8,722 bases of DNA from an uncultured Haloferula sp. (lineage in GTDB: Bacteria > Verrucomicrobiota > Verrucomicrobiae > Verrucomicrobiales > Akkermansiaceae): the NCBI GenBank assembly GCA_946885645.1, contig CAMPGU010000173.1:1-8722 (forward strand). The letters are read 5' to 3'. Position numbers and translations under genes: made by a program. Below, in pieces: positions 6,361 through 8,722 of this stretch (position 1 is its first letter; each line of letters opens with the position of its first letter). The notes below the pieces were generated by a model that was not told where the DNA came from, ran no database searches, and was given only the letters and a program-made list of their open reading frames with translations.

Positions 6361-7617
6361 TTACCCGAACCTCATTGGAGACATCCGGGCGATTTCGCGG
6401 AGCGGTTGCTCTTCCGCCAGAAGATCCGCCACCAGCCGACCCGTAACCGGCCCCAGGCTCAGGCCCATCATGGCATGGCCGGTGGCGATTGTTAGATTAG
6501 GGAGCTGCGGTGCTTTTCCCAAATAAGGAATCCCGTCCGGCGATACGGGTCGCAATCCGGCCCACGGCTTCACCCCCTCGAAATCGCTTTCGGAGAACTT
6601 GGAGAAATAGGAATGCACGGACTTGACGATGCCGCGCACCCGCACGGGATCCACCGAAAGGTCCAGCCCGCCGACTTCCATGGTGCCGGCGAAGCGCAGG
6701 CTGCCGCCCATGGGGGTGATGGCCACCTTTGCCTCCACGAAAATCGAGCAAATCGAGGGAAGTTCCGGAGGGGACGGCAGCGTCAGCGAATATCCCTTTC
6801 CTGCTTGGAGGGGCAGCTTGATCCCCGCTTTTTCCAGCAGGCCGGGAGTCCAGGAGCCGCCGGCGACGACGAACTCATCGCCTTCGAACCGGTGGCCATT
6901 GCCCATGAGTGCGATCACCCTGCCGCTCTTCGTTTCGATTCCATCGATCTCCACGCCGCTGGTGATTTCACCGCCCAGTGCCTCCACGCGGCGGCGGAGG
7001 GCGGCCATGAAGCGCGCGGGATCGAGGTGGCAGTCCTGCGGGAAATAGACGGCCCCTGCCACGTCCATGGTGATGCCGGGATCGAGCCGCGCGGCCGCGG
7101 CGGCATCCAGCACCTCCGCCTCCAGTCCGATTTCCCGGGCTTCGGCGGCGACTTCGGCCTCCCCGTCGAGGCCCTTGGCCGTCTTGCAAAGCATCAGCAT
7201 CCCTCGCTTCTCCAAGCCGAAATCTTCCTCAGCGGCTAGTTCCGCGAAGAGGCGACGGCTCTCGAGATTAAGGTCCCGGAGCAGCTCACGGGTCTCTTCC
7301 ACATGCCGCCGGGTGGAATTCCGGTAGAAGAGCCAGCCCCAGCGCGCCAGGGAGAGGTCCAGGCGCGGTCGCACGTAGAAGGGGCTCTCGCGGTTGAACA
7401 TCCAGCGCAGGCCCTTCGAGATCATGCCGGGTGCCGCCAGAGGGATGAAGTGGCTGGGCACGATCATGCCCGCATTTCCCATGGAGCAATTATCGCCGCC
7501 CGCCTGCTCGCGCTCGATCACGGTCACCCGGAAGCCGCGGCGCAGCGCATAGTAGGCGGAGCACATCCCGATCACCCCGCCGCCCAGGATGACCACCCGG
7601 TTTTCGCGAGGGTTCAC
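6361..7617 (-). CDS. FAD-dependent D-amino acid dehydrogenase, probable cis-4-hydroxy-D-proline dehydrogenase
   Basis: The 418-residue protein is a DadA/DAO-type flavoprotein. The FAD-binding start is RVVILGGGVIGMCSAYYALR with the dinucleotide motif GGGVIG at 12-17 and the ribose-binding Glu35 at the end of the second strand (VTVIER). The conserved C-terminal parts are present: KPWAGLRPVSPDGIPYLG and GHAMMGLSLGPVTGRLVADL. It would oxidise cis-4-hydroxy-D-proline to 1-pyrroline-4-hydroxy-2-carboxylate, the step missing from the three-gene run, as single-subunit HypO does in rhizobia; a broader D-amino acid substrate range is possible. It has its own transcription unit, convergent with the regulator gene. 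The start is a GTG at 7617; a GTG at codon 8 is possible, while the first ATG (codon 18) would destroy the FAD motif. The electron acceptor is not evident. Confidence 0.87.
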   Translation of the reverse strand: MNPRENRVVILGGGVIGMCSAYYALRRGFRVTVIEREQAGGDNCSMGNAGMIVPSHFIPLAAPGMISKGLRWMFNRESPFYVRPRLDLSLARWGWLFYRNSTRRHVEETRELLRDLNLESRRLFAELAAEEDFGLEKRGMLMLCKTAKGLDGEAEVAAEAREIGLEAEVLDAAAAARLDPGITMDVAGAVYFPQDCHLDPARFMAALRRRVEALGGEITSGVEIDGIETKSGRVIALMGNGHRFEGDEFVVAGGSWTPGLLEKAGIKLPLQAGKGYSLTLPSPPELPSICSIFVEAKVAITPMGGSLRFAGTMEVGGLDLSVDPVRVRGIVKSVHSYFSKFSESDFEGVKPWAGLRPVSPDGIPYLGKAPQLPNLTIATGHAMMGLSLGPVTGRLVADLLAEEQPLREIARMSPMRFG

Positions 7618-7730
7618 GGGATAAAGCTAGCGCGGCGGTCTTGCCGGAGTCTTGAGGAAATCCTCGGAAAACGCGGCATCTTCCGGGCACTGGACACGGT
7701 GCCGGAGCGCGTGCATCATCCCGCCACGAG
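7618..7730. promoter_or_regulatory. Divergent spacer between the dehydrogenase and chaperone genes
   Basis: This 113-bp spacer must supply start signals for both neighbouring genes. Two dyads are visible. GAGGA-AA-TCCTC at 7654-7665 is a perfect 5-bp inverted repeat with a 2-bp centre. CCGGGCAC (7683-7690) and GTGCCGG (7699-7705) pair over 7 bp with one bulged base and would fold in the leader of the chaperone mRNA. I see no convincing -35/-10 pair. Confidence 0.3.
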
Positions 7731-8345
7731 ATGAAGAAAGCCGCCGCCATTGTCGCAACCCTGATCGTGGCGTCGCTCGCGGCCGTCGCGGCGCCGCCCC
7801 GGGTGGCCACGGTGCGCGTGGCGGAGGTCTTCCGGAAGTTGGAGAGCACTGCGAAGGCCAACGACGAGGTCCAAGCCAAGCGGGAAGCGCTCAAGAAGGA
7901 CAAGCGCCAAGCCGCCCTCGACGAGCTGACCGCGGATCTCAAATTGCGCGCTGAAAAGCTCGCGGAGGGAGGCGCTTCGATCGACCCGGTCACCCGGAAG
8001 AAGCTGGAGCAGGAGTTTCTCCTGAAACGCCAGGAAGCAAAATCGCTGGAGGAGGACTTCGAGGCCTTCCGCACCGAGAAACATCGCGAAATCAACGCCG
8101 AAATGATCGCTGACATGCGGGTGCGCCTCGAGACGATCCGCAGCGCGGCGGAAACAATCGCCAAGGAAGAAGGGTATGATTGGATCTTCGACAGCTCCGG
8201 CCAGACCAACACCGGCGTCCCGCTGATCCTCTACGCGAAAAATCCGAACGATCTGACCGACCGCGTGCTTGCCGCGCTGGGGCCTGCGAAGGCCCGGCCG
8301 AAAGCGTCCGCGACGAAGCCGCCCACCGGCCGGAAGAAACGCTGA
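7731..8345 (+). CDS. Skp/OmpH-family periplasmic chaperone
   Basis: The 204-residue protein has a signal peptide (MKKAAAIVATLIVASLAAVA, cleavage near 20-21) and the Skp/OmpH layout: a first strand RVATVRVAEVFRKL, a long charged helical hairpin at about 40-145, and a closing domain with YDWIFDSSGQT and VPLILYAKNPNDLTDRVLAAL. Skp proteins hold unfolded outer-membrane proteins in the periplasm, gripping them between the helical arms of a trimer. It is longer than the roughly 160 residues of E. coli Skp. Part of the excess is a C-terminal tail of about 20 residues rich in Lys, Arg, Pro and Ala (KARPKASATKPPTGRKKR). It is not beside bamA or lpxD, its usual partners in proteobacteria. Only ACGAG precedes the ATG as a possible ribosome-binding site. 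Confidence 0.85.
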   Translation: MKKAAAIVATLIVASLAAVAAPPRVATVRVAEVFRKLESTAKANDEVQAKREALKKDKRQAALDELTADLKLRAEKLAEGGASIDPVTRKKLEQEFLLKRQEAKSLEEDFEAFRTEKHREINAEMIADMRVRLETIRSAAETIAKEEGYDWIFDSSGQTNTGVPLILYAKNPNDLTDRVLAALGPAKARPKASATKPPTGRKKR

Positions 8346-8359
8346 TCTCCTTTTTCTCC

Positions 8360-8722
8360 ATGGACCAATTCTGGGAACATCTCAAAGAAAACCAGTTCGC
8401 CTCCGGTCTCCTGCTGGGTGCCTTGCTGGGCCTGGCCGTTGCCGCGGCAGCTTGGAAATCAGGCTTTTCCGCCCGGCGCCGGCTGGCCAAGGACATCCGC
8501 AAACTCGAGAGCGAGCTGAGGGAGCTGCAGGGGCACCTGAACACCCAGCTCAAGATCAACGCCCAAGGCAACGACACCCTGCAGCGCGAACTCGAGGAGC
8601 AGAAGCGCCAGAACGAGAATCTCCGCGTGAGCCTGGCTTCTCTGCAATCCAAACCGGGCAAGGCGGAGCTGCGGCACGCCCAGATGACCGAAAACGCCGT
8701 CCGCCTGATGCGGGAACAAGCA
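8360..8722 (+). CDS. Single-pass membrane protein with coiled coil, N-terminal part (gene runs off the right edge)
   Basis: An open frame starts at the ATG at 8360, 14 bp after the chaperone stop, and stays open for 121 codons to the window edge. Residues 13-32 (FASGLLLGALLGLAVAAAAW) form one membrane segment, followed by the basic stretch RRRLAKDIRK and a heptad-like coiled coil at about 44-95, rich in Glu, Leu, Gln and Lys. The layout resembles small envelope proteins with one N-terminal anchor and a coiled coil (as in YhcB or the start of RmuC), but I do not recognise a family. Basic residues after the membrane segment suggest that the coiled coil faces the cytoplasm. Close spacing suggests co-transcription with the chaperone. 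The bases before the ATG (CCTTTTTCTCC) contain no ribosome-binding site. Confidence 0.7.
   Translation, partial: MDQFWEHLKENQFASGLLLGALLGLAVAAAAWKSGFSARRRLAKDIRKLESELRELQGHLNTQLKINAQGNDTLQRELEEQKRQNENLRVSLASLQSKPGKAELRHAQMTENAVRLMREQA

Noticed and set aside
7490..8212. Minus-strand open frame of 240 codons opposite the chaperone gene
   Set aside because: The Ser/Arg-rich product is antisense to the charged coiled coil of the Skp-like protein and runs into the dehydrogenase start.

Overview
This high-GC bacterial window holds eleven genes, two of them cut by the window edges, with no sign of mobile elements, CRISPR arrays or RNA genes. Gene style fits an environmental Gram-negative bacterium: an Skp/OmpH-type periplasmic chaperone, a lipoprotein L,D-transpeptidase, and almost no Shine-Dalgarno sequences. 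My best guess is Verrucomicrobiota (Luteolibacter-like), but that is an impression from protein and gene style, not a demonstrated placement.

Left part (1-1904). A truncated minus-strand gene for an exported protein and a plus-strand trio diverge from a 268-bp regulatory region. The trio is an L,D-transpeptidase lipoprotein, a rhodanese-like protein that overlaps it by ATGA, and the D-aminoacyl-tRNA deacylase dtd. The regulatory region holds two divergent sigma70-like promoters of the same form (TTGACC, 18-bp spacer, -10) and three copies of an AATTCAGGAG-type motif. A GC-rich hairpin sits between the converging dtd and the next minus-strand gene.

Central part (1924-7617). This is a complete set for catabolism of trans-4-hydroxy-L-proline to 2-oxoglutarate. 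Three minus-strand genes encode, in transcription order, a 4-hydroxyproline 2-epimerase, a DapA-family 1-pyrroline-4-hydroxy-2-carboxylate deaminase and a 2-oxoglutarate semialdehyde dehydrogenase. A divergent gene encodes a PAS-AraC regulator. A separate minus-strand gene, convergent with the regulator, encodes a single-subunit FAD D-amino acid dehydrogenase that supplies the second step. Together they would give: trans-4-hydroxy-L-proline -> cis-4-hydroxy-D-proline -> 1-pyrroline-4-hydroxy-2-carboxylate -> 2-oxoglutarate semialdehyde -> 2-oxoglutarate. No transporter gene lies in the window.

Right part (7731-8722). An Skp/OmpH-family periplasmic chaperone with a basic C-terminal tail is followed after 14 bp by a truncated gene for a single-pass membrane protein with a long coiled coil.

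The most interesting points are the PAS sensor fused to the AraC DNA-binding domain in a hydroxyproline locus, the unusual residue next to the first catalytic cysteine of the epimerase (MCIHGTIG), and the motif array with matched divergent promoters upstream of the transpeptidase. I see no clearly new molecular system here.
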